Shown here in pieces: positions 51,933 to 59,920 of a DNA stretch of 64,000 nt. The stretch spans positions 1,364,001 through 1,428,000 of the forward strand of contig NZ_JALPSC010000002.1 of assembly GCF_023217965.1 (NCBI RefSeq), read 5' to 3'. The translations under genes and the position numbers were made by a program. Numbering within the stretch: the first letter of the stretch is position 1; the number at the start of each line of letters is the position of its first letter. A model generated the notes under the pieces. It saw nothing but the letters and a program-made list of their open reading frames with translations. It had not been told where the DNA came from and searched no databases. The DNA comes from Prevotella sp. E13-27 (GTDB taxonomy: Bacteria; Bacteroidota; Bacteroidia; Bacteroidales; Bacteroidaceae).

Positions 51933-52348
51933 CTCTTTCTAAATTCTAAAAAATCATCGTAATCACGTATATAGTCATCGGCTTGATATACTTCGGAGGC
52001 CAACACCATACAGACTGCTCCTGAAGAAAAATCTTCTAAATCACGCCAAAGCCCTGGCTTTACGTAGAGTCCCTGGTAAGGCCTATTCAGAAAGAAGGTA
52101 CGTTTGCATTTTCCGTCATCTAATGTTACTGTAAAAGAACCAGATGCTGCCACAATCAGTTGTTCCAAATCTCTATGTGCATGAGACCCACGACTTTCTC
52201 CTCCAGGTACATCATATAAATAATAGACTCTTTTCACATCAAATGGAAAAGTAGTGCCATTCTGTACCACTGTCAAGTTTCCTTTGCGGTCACTATGATG
52301 CTTATCAAGTTCAACTATTGTACAATCAAAAACACTATAACTTGCCAT
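51929..52348 (-). CDS. WxcM-like cupin, probable dTDP-sugar 3,4-ketoisomerase (FdtA/QdtA-like)
   Basis: The 139-residue protein has [20 protein letters not shown], with the His-Ala-His pair used for catalysis in FdtA, and [15 protein letters not shown]. It moves the keto group from C4 to C3 of the RmlB product. It overlaps the next cupin gene by 14 bases. Confidence 0.85.
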   Translation of the reverse strand: MASYSVFDCTIVELDKHHSDRKGNLTVVQNGTTFPFDVKRVYYLYDVPGGESRGSHAHRDLEQLIVAASGSFTVTLDDGKCKRTFFLNRPYQGLYVKPGLWRDLEDFSSGAVCMVLASEVYQADDYIRDYDDFLEFRKR

Positions 52349-52754
52349 CTTTCTTCAATTTTAAGAATTCATCGTAGTCACGAATATAGTCGTCAGCAGA
52401 ATACGCCACAGATCCGAACTCCAAAGCAAACGAGTTTGTTGAAAAACACTCCATTGTACGCCACAAGCCCTTCGGTATGTATAGACCATAATACGATCTA
52501 TCCAGCCTAAACGTCTTCTGAGAAACTCCATCATCGACAATTACATCAACTGCCCCCGAAAGAGCTATCACCACTTCCTGATTCTCACGGAAGGCATGAC
52601 CGCCTCTATCTTCTCCTCCAGGAACATCATAAATCCAATATGTCCTTTTGATTTCAAAAGGTATATGATTATTCTGTTCTGCAAAGGATAAGTTACCTCT
52701 GGCATCCAAGAACTTGGGTAGCTCTATTATTTTTACATCGTCTATACTCGCCAT
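52335..52754 (-). CDS. WxcM-like cupin, second copy with HAF in place of HAH
   Basis: The 139-residue paralogue has VPGGEDRGGHAFRENQEVVI and LYIPKGLWRTMECFS. The second catalytic histidine is replaced by phenylalanine, so it may have a different role, for instance a partner subunit, or another specificity. It starts two bases after the rmlA stop. Confidence 0.8.
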   Translation of the reverse strand: MASIDDVKIIELPKFLDARGNLSFAEQNNHIPFEIKRTYWIYDVPGGEDRGGHAFRENQEVVIALSGAVDVIVDDGVSQKTFRLDRSYYGLYIPKGLWRTMECFSTNSFALEFGSVAYSADDYIRDYDEFLKLKKDGKL

Positions 52755-52756
52755 AT

Positions 52757-53668
52757 CTAATCTCTAAATGTGCTTGAGTTTATTTCCTCTTTCATTTCGT
52801 CAATCACCTTTAGCAAGTACTGGCCATACTGATTCTTCAGCATGGGTTTTGCAATTTCGCGCATTTTCTCTTCACTAATCCAGCCGTTGCGATAAGCAAT
52901 ACCTTCCAGACAAGCGACTTTCAATCCTTGACGTTTCTCAATGACTTCAACAAAAGTACTTGCTTCAGCTAATGAGTCGTGTGTACCCGTATCAAGCCAT
53001 GCGAAGCCACGGCCAAAAACCTGAACCTTCAGCTCACCATCGTTCAAGAACTCTTGGTTCACTGTAGTTATCTCTAATTCACCACGGGCAGATGGTTTGA
53101 TATGCTTGGCTACATCTACCACCTTATTGGGATAGAAATACAAGCCTACTACTGCATAATTACTCTTGGGCTCTTTCGGTTTTTCTTCTATGCTCAGGCA
53201 GTTGCCTTCACGGTCAAATTCAGCCACACCATAGCGTTCTGGATCACTGACCCAATAGCCAAAGACTGTGGCTTTGTCATTTTTATCAGCATCATTCACT
53301 GCATTACGCAAAAGCTTGGTAAAGCCTGCACCACAAAAGATGTTATCACCCAATACGAGGCAAGCAGAATCATTGCCTATGAACTTTTCACCAATGATAA
53401 AGGCCTGAGCCAGTCCATCAGGAGAAGGCTGCTCTGCATACTCGAAATGAACACCATAATCAGAACCATCACCCAACAGACGCTTAAATCCAGGCAAATC
53501 GTATGGTGTAGATATAATCAGAATATCTCTGATGCCAGCCAGCATCAATACTGATATTGGATAATAGATCATTGGTTTGTCGTAGATGGGCATCAACTGC
53601 TTAGAGATGCCCTTGGTGATTGGATAGAGACGGGTGCCACTACCACCTGCCAAAACGATACCTTTCAT
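52757..53668 (-). CDS. rmlA: Glucose-1-phosphate thymidylyltransferase
   Basis: The 303-residue protein has [54 protein letters not shown] and [12 protein letters not shown]. It makes dTDP-glucose. ATG at 53668 gives the family start; the frame also includes a TTG two codons earlier. RmlB, the 4,6-dehydratase needed for the pathway, is not in the window and must lie elsewhere. Confidence 0.95.
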   Translation of the reverse strand: MKGIVLAGGSGTRLYPITKGISKQLMPIYDKPMIYYPISVLMLAGIRDILIISTPYDLPGFKRLLGDGSDYGVHFEYAEQPSPDGLAQAFIIGEKFIGNDSACLVLGDNIFCGAGFTKLLRNAVNDADKNDKATVFGYWVSDPERYGVAEFDREGNCLSIEEKPKEPKSNYAVVGLYFYPNKVVDVAKHIKPSARGELEITTVNQEFLNDGELKVQVFGRGFAWLDTGTHDSLAEASTFVEVIEKRQGLKVACLEGIAYRNGWISEEKMREIAKPMLKNQYGQYLLKVIDEMKEEINSSTFRD

Positions 53669-53670
53669 AT

Positions 53671-53943
53671 TCAAAATGGATTTGTTGTTGCTTGTATATA
53701 TGCTTGATGCACAGCATCGACTATATTATCTATTTCATCCTGCATTGCAGGAATCTGCTCTGATAAAGCAGAATCTGCTTCGCAAGATGCATTGATTCTA
53801 ATGACTTCTGGGCGGCCCTAAAACTTCAGTGTCACCCAAGGGTCGTCAGAATCATCCACCTGAATGGTGATTCGTTTGTCTTTTACTATTCGCTCATAGC
53901 CTAATGATAAGGCTAAAGCATTATGGAATCGTTCTTTATTCAT
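53671..53943 (-). pseudogene. Small gene before rmlA, broken by an amber codon
   Basis: From ATG 53943 the frame reads MNKERFHNALALSLGYERIV and VDDSDDPWVTLKF, then TAG at 53820-53818, and goes on in the same frame as GRPEVIRINASCEADSALSE to a TGA at 53673-53671 right before rmlA. The compact 90-codon unit is coherent across the stop. I do not recognise the family. It would have been the first gene of the polysaccharide operon. Confidence 0.55.
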
Positions 53944-54051
53944 ATTGTGTCAAAAGCCGTGCTTTTGTCATTTTTTAGTTATCTGTCGTGAAAAGGCAAG
54001 ATTGTCATTACATTTCACTTTTTATTGCAAAACGTCGGAATTGGATGCTTA
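53944..54051. other. Likely promoter region of the polysaccharide operon
   Basis: This is the only gap upstream of the 30-kb minus-strand gene block. It contains the inverted repeat AAAAGC/GCTTTT near 53951-53965 but no clear TAnnTTTG box. The operon promoter may be divergent or lie further up. Confidence 0.3.
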
Positions 54052-54501
54052 CTATTCTGTATCATCTACATTTTCCTTTTCAAATATTTCTTTAAAGAAA
54101 CTAATACGCATATTTTCTATTTTAAAGCCATATGCATAACGCTCTTTTAATGTTTTTGAATTCTCTGTCTTTTTAATTTCTTCTATTATCAATTCTTCAT
54201 TAGATCTATTATTATAGGCATTAAAACAAAAGTATATGAAAGCAATAATAGCCATTACAGTTAAAACCAGAAAGATTCCTTTCCATATATCTGCTTTAAG
54301 CCCTATAAAATCCTTAAAAGTACAAGCATATATTGTGGCCGACAAACTCACCATAGTAAAAAAAGCACCAACCCAACCTCTGCTATTCCTAAGTCTTGGG
54401 ACATGTTTTAATAATATGTTGCGTAGCTTATCCTCAGTTATGGTTATTTGAGTGCTACCAACATTCTCTACTATACCTGATACGAATTTACTTGTTGCCA
54501 T
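54052..54501 (-). CDS. Unrecognised protein with two membrane helices
   Basis: The 149-residue protein has a 40-residue cytosolic-type N-terminus (TQITITEDKLRNILLKHVPR), then two hydrophobic helices (WVGAFFTMVSLSATIYACTF and GIFLVLTVMAIIAFIYFCFN), then a charged C-terminal tail of 50 residues. It overlaps the upstream gene by 14 bases, so the two act together. I do not recognise the family. Confidence 0.6.
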   Translation of the reverse strand: MATSKFVSGIVENVGSTQITITEDKLRNILLKHVPRLRNSRGWVGAFFTMVSLSATIYACTFKDFIGLKADIWKGIFLVLTVMAIIAFIYFCFNAYNNRSNEELIIEEIKKTENSKTLKERYAYGFKIENMRISFFKEIFEKENVDDTE

Positions 54502-54874
54502 CCTTAGTTTCTTTAGAGTAAAGATTAAAAGTCACAATTCTTGCCTGGAATGATTTACTCGCCTCTAGATAGTAAGATAAATATAAATCCTTATCATCAT
54601 AAGTGCCTATTGGCATCATATAAATCATAGAATTAGCAGTATCTTTAACATTATACACAGTTATTTGAAGGACATTGTTGTCTATGCCTTCTGCTTTTGT
54701 ATATGCTTTTTCTTCCTTTTCATCTTTATCGAAATGTAATTGAACTTTCAATATATCAGGGGTATGGTCATGAATATCCCAGCATATATCTTCATCCAAT
54801 CCAGCGATACAAACAAATGAACCTAAAAGATCATAATCTCCAGTTTTTATATTCTGTACAGGTATAACGTCCAT
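54488..54874 (-). CDS. Unrecognised 128-residue beta-rich protein (possibly DUF6864-like)
   Basis: The protein has no signal or membrane segment and is predicted to be mostly strands: NIKTGDYDLLGSFVCIAGLD, VLQITVYNVKDTANSMIYMM, PIGTYDDKDLYLSYYLEAS. The last stretch reminds me of DUF6864 (a small family with an IGTxxxxxLYLSF strand), but I cannot confirm it. It is the first gene of a pair with the two-helix membrane protein. It lies 12 bases after the aminotransferase fragment. Confidence 0.55.
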   Translation of the reverse strand: MDVIPVQNIKTGDYDLLGSFVCIAGLDEDICWDIHDHTPDILKVQLHFDKDEKEEKAYTKAEGIDNNVLQITVYNVKDTANSMIYMMPIGTYDDKDLYLSYYLEASKSFQARIVTFNLYSKETKDGNK

Positions 54875-54886
54875 AAATTTATTCTA

Positions 54887-55087
54887 TCAATTTGTAAATC
54901 TTATATCTCTGCAAGAGTGATAAACATCGCTTCTTGAAAACCTGCGCAAGTCCTCTTCGAAAGCATTCACGTTCGGTCCCATGGGCACCACCCAGTTCGT
55001 ATCGAAGGCCTCTTTTACGTATTTTAGTTCCCAGCCCTCTTCGCTCATGTGAGCCAAACAGAGGTAAATAGTTTTTCTTTCAGACAT
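54887..55087 (-). pseudogene. Duplicated 5' fragment of the DegT aminotransferase gene
   Basis: The first 50 codons (MSERKTIYLCLAHMSEEGWE and onward to FEEDLRRF) are nearly identical to those of the gene at 14283-15620. Then the match ends and 16 unrelated codons lead to a stop. It is a partial duplicate, about 40 kb from the full gene and on the same strand. Confidence 0.85.
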
Positions 55088-55348
55088 TCGTTTATTATAT
55101 TATTATTAATTTCTTCGTATTATCATCTCGTACTCCCGATGTATTGTCAGGAGACAGCCTCCTGTCATTGTTTCTAACCCCTTCCAATCGCCTATCTATT
55201 CTCCCACATGTCCACACCCTGGCCAAGGGCATTCCTCACCTTCGGGCAAGCAAAGCGGATGAGCCGAGCGCATGATTAATGGTAAATGGTTTTATGGTTT
55301 ACTTGTCCCCTAGGGGCACAGTTTGTTGTTATACAAATTAACCGCTAT
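55088..55348. other. Intergenic, repeat-like debris only
   Basis: No gene is seen. The region contains a perfect CCCCTAGGGG palindrome at 55306-55315 preceded by TTTACTTGT, also seen at 12583, and a GCAAGC/GAGCCGAGCG stretch at 55246-55271 like those at 58040 and 61340. Confidence 0.4.
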
Positions 55349-57190
55349 TTACTTATAGAATGCCCATCGATATCTTGGATCATTCGGAAGATCCAATAAA
55401 TGCTTATTAAGTAAAGCCCCTTCTGGACTGTAGAAATACACATTGGAACAGAAATCCTTCCAAAAATCCAATACACCAGCATAATATAAGTCAAGCTCTT
55501 TTTCTGTAAAAAATTGCTTGTTCTTTGACGAGATGTGAAAGCCTTTTTTCTGTAATGCTTTGCGTATGCTATTATGAGATACACCAGAATTATGCGAGTA
55601 GTTTAGCTGCAGTGCCTCCACTGAAATTTCTTTTTTAGCATTCTCATCATGCATTCGGCTATACCAATGAGTTCGTAACATCTCCTGGGGCATATATTTA
55701 TCGCCATTCTCAGATTCGGCAAAGATACGATCAGTAATGTCTTGGTCATGGCGAAAGAATACGTATCGTACCTCAGGGCGGTCATTGAAATTCTCACCTA
55801 AAGCCAGCTGGGTGAGAAAACCCGACTGGTTGCCACTACGCATGAATGGCTGCTTTCCGATTGTTTCTACGAGGTAATTGCGACCTTGACGCTTCGTAAA
55901 TGCATCAGGAGCCAAGTCGTAATAGTAGAGCACACCAAGTTCAGATCCTGTATATTTCTCATAACGGTCGGCATCCATATTAAACCAAGTAACTGCAAAG
56001 AACTTGGCTACATCCATATCGCTAGTCAAATCGAGCTTAGGAGTATTATTGTAATAATGCTGACTGAGACCAACATAATCCACCTTGAAACGGAAAAAGT
56101 CGTTAAGCAGATAGAAGCCATCCTCAAAAAGCCGTACGAGGGGGTGTTGACGAAGTAGCACCTCCAATTCGTCCATCTGTATGATATCTGAAACGAACTG
56201 TCTTTTAGCTATATTCTCCTTGTTACGGAAAAGACTTGGCACACATACGTCGAAGAATTGCGACTGGCCACGATACAGGAACCTATTATGAGCAAGCGAC
56301 GGCTTGATGGAAAAGCGGGGCATCTCATTTAAATGTCCTGGGCGCTGGCTCAGTTGATTGACTACAAAACTGGACGAAGTTGCTCTTTCCAAAGGATAAT
56401 AACTGACATTAACAGATGCCCATGGAATACGGAAGATTCCACTCTCAAAGTCGAAGAAAAACTGCTCATTGCTTATCGCCTGTCGGTATGGGTCAGCAGC
56501 GAGACGTTCTTTTTCTATTTTAAGGATATATGCCGCTGCCTCATCAACATTAGCAAATGGATTACTATTACTACCCAACTGTCCTTCTTTCATCTCAGGC
56601 AGAGGTAGATTTATACTTTCATCATAAAGCTTCTTTAATTCATCCGAACGCTTCTGCTTGTCATCATGGGTAAGCGTTACTACCTTACGTTTTTTCTTAT
56701 GAATCTGGTCTAAAGCTTGAACAACTTCACAATCGATTCCGAACTCGTCGTGAAGCATACTGATTGCTGCATCAATATCCAACACATCAGTCATATCAGC
56801 ATAATTAATACCCTTCAGAAGACTCAGAGCAACAGCAAAATCCGTACTATCTTTATCTGTTAGGAAATCACGCTGCAAACCGTCGTTAAGATACTGCTGC
56901 CACATACGAGCTAACTTATAGCCATATGAACGATAGACTGACGGGGCATCGTTAGTAATGACGGGATTCGTCTGAAGCATCATCTTAATTACAGGCAAAC
57001 ACACCAGAATTTTAGCTTTGGTGTAGTCTATATTTATTACATCCGCCTTTCCATCTTTTCCGATCGCAGCCCCTATTTTAACCTCTGCCCAGTTATCCCT
57101 TGGTACACCAAGAAACAGCAGTGCTTCAGTATAGAAGCCATTGAGCATCTCCAATGTTTCAGCGTCAGTAAGTATCGATTTTGAAATCAT
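55349..57190 (-). CDS. FRG-domain protein
   Basis: The 613-residue protein has FLYRGQSQFFDVCVPSLFR near residue 318 and YVGLSQHYYNNTPKLDLTSD then MDVAKFFAVT: the F-R-G motif and the Q-H-Y-x(5)-L-D-x-T segment that define FRG domains. FRG proteins occur in defence and toxin contexts, but their biochemical activity is not established. The N-terminal 280 residues are helical and unrecognised. It is a single gene beside IS66 and RAYT relics. Confidence 0.7.
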   Translation of the reverse strand: MISKSILTDAETLEMLNGFYTEALLFLGVPRDNWAEVKIGAAIGKDGKADVINIDYTKAKILVCLPVIKMMLQTNPVITNDAPSVYRSYGYKLARMWQQYLNDGLQRDFLTDKDSTDFAVALSLLKGINYADMTDVLDIDAAISMLHDEFGIDCEVVQALDQIHKKKRKVVTLTHDDKQKRSDELKKLYDESINLPLPEMKEGQLGSNSNPFANVDEAAAYILKIEKERLAADPYRQAISNEQFFFDFESGIFRIPWASVNVSYYPLERATSSSFVVNQLSQRPGHLNEMPRFSIKPSLAHNRFLYRGQSQFFDVCVPSLFRNKENIAKRQFVSDIIQMDELEVLLRQHPLVRLFEDGFYLLNDFFRFKVDYVGLSQHYYNNTPKLDLTSDMDVAKFFAVTWFNMDADRYEKYTGSELGVLYYYDLAPDAFTKRQGRNYLVETIGKQPFMRSGNQSGFLTQLALGENFNDRPEVRYVFFRHDQDITDRIFAESENGDKYMPQEMLRTHWYSRMHDENAKKEISVEALQLNYSHNSGVSHNSIRKALQKKGFHISSKNKQFFTEKELDLYYAGVLDFWKDFCSNVYFYSPEGALLNKHLLDLPNDPRYRWAFYK

Positions 57191-57286
57191 AGTCAGTAAG
57201 CGTCCAAAAGTATGTGAAACCCTTTTAGGGCGGGCATTCTGAGAAGCCCGTCTTTCTTTGATTTCCTTAAAATTTAACTTATTTTA

Positions 57287-57589
57287 TTATGCGCATGGGG
57301 CGTATACCAGCCTGACTAGGTTACCAAAGTCCCTACGGCCCCGGTTCCATGCCCTGACATAGTCCACGAAAAAGTCACGGAAGTTGCGACACTTCTGTAA
57401 ACAGGTTGATATAAACGTATTGTATATCCCGGAGTTCTTTGCTTCTTTCGGACTGCAAAAGAATAATCCGTTTTTCCTTTGTACAGTCAATGGCCTTATC
57501 GCTCGTTCGACCGCCATATTGTCTATACTGTATTCGCCGTCATGCCTGTAGGCAAATATCTGATTCCAGAAGTTATGGAAGTAGTTCAT
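57287..57589 (-). pseudogene. IS66-family transposase C-terminal fragment
   Basis: The 100 residues include YSIDNMAVERAIRPLTVQRK and NGLFFCSPKEAKNSGIYNTF, the final catalytic region of IS66 transposases, which normally exceed 450 residues. Everything upstream is missing. The end GDFVNLVRLVYAP-like tail is retained. A dead relic. Confidence 0.8.
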
Positions 57590-57818
57590 TATGACAAGGG
57601 ACAGATTCTGTCATAGGGGGCAAGCTATGTTCTTACGAACTGGATGATTCCCCTGCTGATGCCTGTCAGCCGTTCCAACTGGCGCACTGAGGCTCCAAGT
57701 TAATATCGTTGACTTTGCTCACGCTCGGCAGTGCTTAAGCAAGCTTAGCGTTGCTCTCGCTCAACCGCAAAGTTCTCGCAACTGCCCTAACGTTTCGCGT
57801 TGACTTTGTCGAAGCTTG
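57590..57818. other. Intergenic with GCTC/GCAAGC-type repetitive sequence
   Basis: Bases about 57700-57818 have repeated blocks such as GTTGACTTTG(C/T)C and GCTCGGCA with GCAAGC. No gene is visible. Similar sequence flanks other relics at 3909, 58040, 61340 and 63777. Confidence 0.4.
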
Positions 57819-58031
57819 TCACGACTCGGCAAAGCCCATGCAAGCATGGCTATGCGCTCGCTGCTCCAAGCCTTGTATTTGTCTTTCTAATTTTTGAAAA
57901 TCACTGCTGCAGGTTACTCCTGCAAGTTTTATTATCTCTTGCCACACCTGATCGTCTGAGAGTCTCAGCCGTGGTCTTTCGTTCTCGTTGTCTAAACAGC
58001 AGATGTCATCGCCCAAAGGGTCGTTCTTGCG
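57819..58031 (-). pseudogene. RAYT C-terminal fragment
   Basis: The frame includes DPLGDDICCLDNENERPRLR and LSDDQVWQEIIKLAG, matching the PLSDDxxxLDI region and following helices of the RAYTs at 5062 and 12783. HUH and tyrosine parts are missing, and the end is replaced by the GCAAGC-type sequence. A third RAYT remnant in the window. Confidence 0.55.
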
Positions 58032-58136
58032 TCCCTACGGTAGCAAGCGGCAGAGCCGAGCGGTCGGGGCATTTATCTAGGATTACATCTGAGATCTCAC
58101 TCATGTTCGACTATGTATGATGTAAGATGGCTGATG

Positions 58137-58346
58137 TTAGCGACGGCGAATGCCATATCGTTTTTTCTGTTTGGTTGAGAAGATGTCTGAGGTCTCGAGT
58201 AGATCGAAGATTCCGTTGCGATCTTCATCGGTCAGGAATCCGAAGAATTCACCTTGCTTGAGTCGTTCAACAGGTATAGAGAATAATTCGCCACAGTCAA
58301 CGAAACTATTATAATCTAGAAACTCTGGATAGTTTTCCTGTTTCAA
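58137..58346 (-). CDS. Small protein downstream of SocA, toxin candidate with unclear start
   Basis: A 69-residue product (KQENYPEFLDYNSFVDCGEL, then GEFFGFLTDEDRNGIFDLLE) can start at TTG 58346. The frame is also open upstream, reading RLYQYLSAQYEL, within the SocA gene, to a TGA near 58396, but contains no ATG. The coherent composition of the upstream part suggests the real start is missing or non-canonical, or that a frameshift joins it to the SocA frame. In SocA/Panacea systems the adjacent gene is usually the toxin, which is inference here. Confidence 0.45.
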   Translation of the reverse strand: MKQENYPEFLDYNSFVDCGELFSIPVERLKQGEFFGFLTDEDRNGIFDLLETSDIFSTKQKKRYGIRRR

Positions 58347-58947
58347 CTCGTACTGAGCAGAGAGATATTGATAGAGCCTTGCGGTTGATCTGACGTTCCT
58401 TCACGACCTGCAGCATATCCTTGCTGGCACCACCAGAGGCTGCCATATCATAAAGAGAGATCTTTGTATCTTCTCCTGTCTTCTCTGTCTGACGCTTAGC
58501 CTTTAGCCATGCATTGTCATGAGAAAGCTCTGACAAGTCAAATGACTCAATTTCCTTGCAATGTGCTATCCATTTGTCAAGAATACGGATATTGCTTCGT
58601 GACAACTCATCCATTTCTGCTTTAACTTCTCTTGCTAAACTAACAACTTGATGACCGTCACTCTGGCCAAGAGTCAGGTCTGAAGCAAACGCTTTCAAAT
58701 CATCAGTCGCTTCTATTACCTTTCCTTCAGCTACTCGCAGTACCTTATATGTCAAAGTAGCTACTGGTCCATGCTTGCGAGCCACAAAGGTGTCATACAT
58801 GATAGGCACGCCATAGAGGGCGAGATGTTCCTCCTGTGCGAAATACATCACCTTGAAAAGGTGAATATAGTCTATAGCCACGCCCATCTGCTGCAGAATG
58901 TATTCTACAACAGCCTTAATCTTGTTTATATCATCAGTTTGTTTCAT
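58309..58947 (-). CDS. SocA/Panacea (DUF4065) domain protein
   Basis: The 212-residue protein has INKIKAVVEYILQQMGVAID, HLFKVMYFAQEEHLALYG and DTFVARKHGPVATLTYKVL, the SocA-type antitoxin fold (Panacea), whose members neutralise many unrelated toxins. It lacks an HTH, unlike the gene at the left edge. The last 15-20 residues (VRVETGKLSRVSRL) overlap the small downstream gene by 38 bases in another frame and may be a frame change from the ancestral end. Confidence 0.75.
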   Translation of the reverse strand: MKQTDDINKIKAVVEYILQQMGVAIDYIHLFKVMYFAQEEHLALYGVPIMYDTFVARKHGPVATLTYKVLRVAEGKVIEATDDLKAFASDLTLGQSDGHQVVSLAREVKAEMDELSRSNIRILDKWIAHCKEIESFDLSELSHDNAWLKAKRQTEKTGEDTKISLYDMAASGGASKDMLQVVKERQINRKALSISLCSVRVETGKLSRVSRL

Positions 58948-58983
58948 ATATTTAACTCGTTATGTTATAGGTCATTTGCCATC

Positions 58984-59040
58984 AAGAATTAGAGGATTAG
59001 AGAATTATTTTTTGAGACGAACACGAATCACACGGATTGC
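58984..59040 (-). repeat. 9-base periodic repeat upstream of SocA
   Basis: Minus strand: AATCCGTGT, GATTCGTGT, TCGTCTCA, then A-rich sequence, AATTCTCTAATCCTCTAATT and CTTG. The same two parts, in the opposite order, occur in the genes at 16742 and 18358. It fills the gap between the DUF4435 gene end and the SocA start. Confidence 0.7.
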
Positions 59041-59077
59041 GTATAAAGATTCGTTGACTTCTGTGCCGCAATTATTT

Positions 59078-59920
59078 CTACTTTAAATATTGTATTGCTC
59101 GATTTACCTTTTTTCTTATTACATTTCTTTCTTTACAATCTACAGTACATTCTGAAGTACATTTCACAAGGAGTGCATACAACGAATCTCTTGACAATGT
59201 TCCGCAATTATCTCCTGATATAGTAGAAGCCATTTGTTTCAACAAATTAGTTACAAAACCTGTTTGAAAGTGTCCCTTTGCTATCTGGCGAATACTTCTA
59301 TCATCTGTTTTCATCAAATCTCTCACATGGTTTAATTCCTCTGTAGGGAAAGACTTTGTATTTAGAATCTCCTCAATTTTTTCTTTATCAACATTCACCG
59401 AATGATTAGATTTCAAGAACCTAACACATGAATCACCAAATATAGAGTGACCATGCTTGTACACATTATTAACTATATCATAAACTAACATTTCCTTAAT
59501 ATCGTCACAAAATGAGTCATAAGCCATGTTTATCTCACCCAAATGATCCTCTATATCGCGAGCTAGTTTCTGAACACAAGCATTGAGGTTGACAGGGCAA
59601 TACATTACACTTTCTATAGAATGACTTAATGTCATCACAACAAGTGGGTGAGCTATCTGACTCTTCTCATAAAATGAATAATCGGAATCGCAAGCCACAA
59701 TTTGCCTCAAACCTTTATTAACGATAGCATCAATTATATCATCAAGATTTCTGCATCCATCCTTTTCCCTGATTTCGAATCTACTTTTGTCAAAATACTG
59801 ACTCCAAAACACTTTATCATCCGGACCCTCAACATTTACTATGGCTAACTTGCCATAGAATTTTGCCTCAACATTCTGAGCGCCTATCGATAACTGAAAA
59901 GAATCTTCTTTACTCGACAT
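59078..59920 (-). CDS. DUF4435 Toprim-like protein (AriB-like), pair 1
   Basis: The 280-residue protein has AIVNVEGPDDKVFWSQYFDK (catalytic Glu) and RQIVACDSDYSFYEKSQIAH (DxD), the Toprim pattern of DUF4435, followed by a helical C-terminal region. In PARIS anti-phage systems a DUF4435 protein (AriB) is held by an ATPase (AriA) and released as a nuclease on sensing phage anti-restriction proteins. It overlaps the ATPase gene by 11 bases. The PARIS label is by architecture. Confidence 0.75.
   Translation of the reverse strand: MSSKEDSFQLSIGAQNVEAKFYGKLAIVNVEGPDDKVFWSQYFDKSRFEIREKDGCRNLDDIIDAIVNKGLRQIVACDSDYSFYEKSQIAHPLVVMTLSHSIESVMYCPVNLNACVQKLARDIEDHLGEINMAYDSFCDDIKEMLVYDIVNNVYKHGHSIFGDSCVRFLKSNHSVNVDKEKIEEILNTKSFPTEELNHVRDLMKTDDRSIRQIAKGHFQTGFVTNLLKQMASTISGDNCGTLSRDSLYALLVKCTSECTVDCKERNVIRKKVNRAIQYLK

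Noticed and set aside
57800..58120. Plus-strand frame of 106 codons
   Set aside because: Covers the antisense of a RAYT fragment and repetitive GC-rich debris; no protein features.
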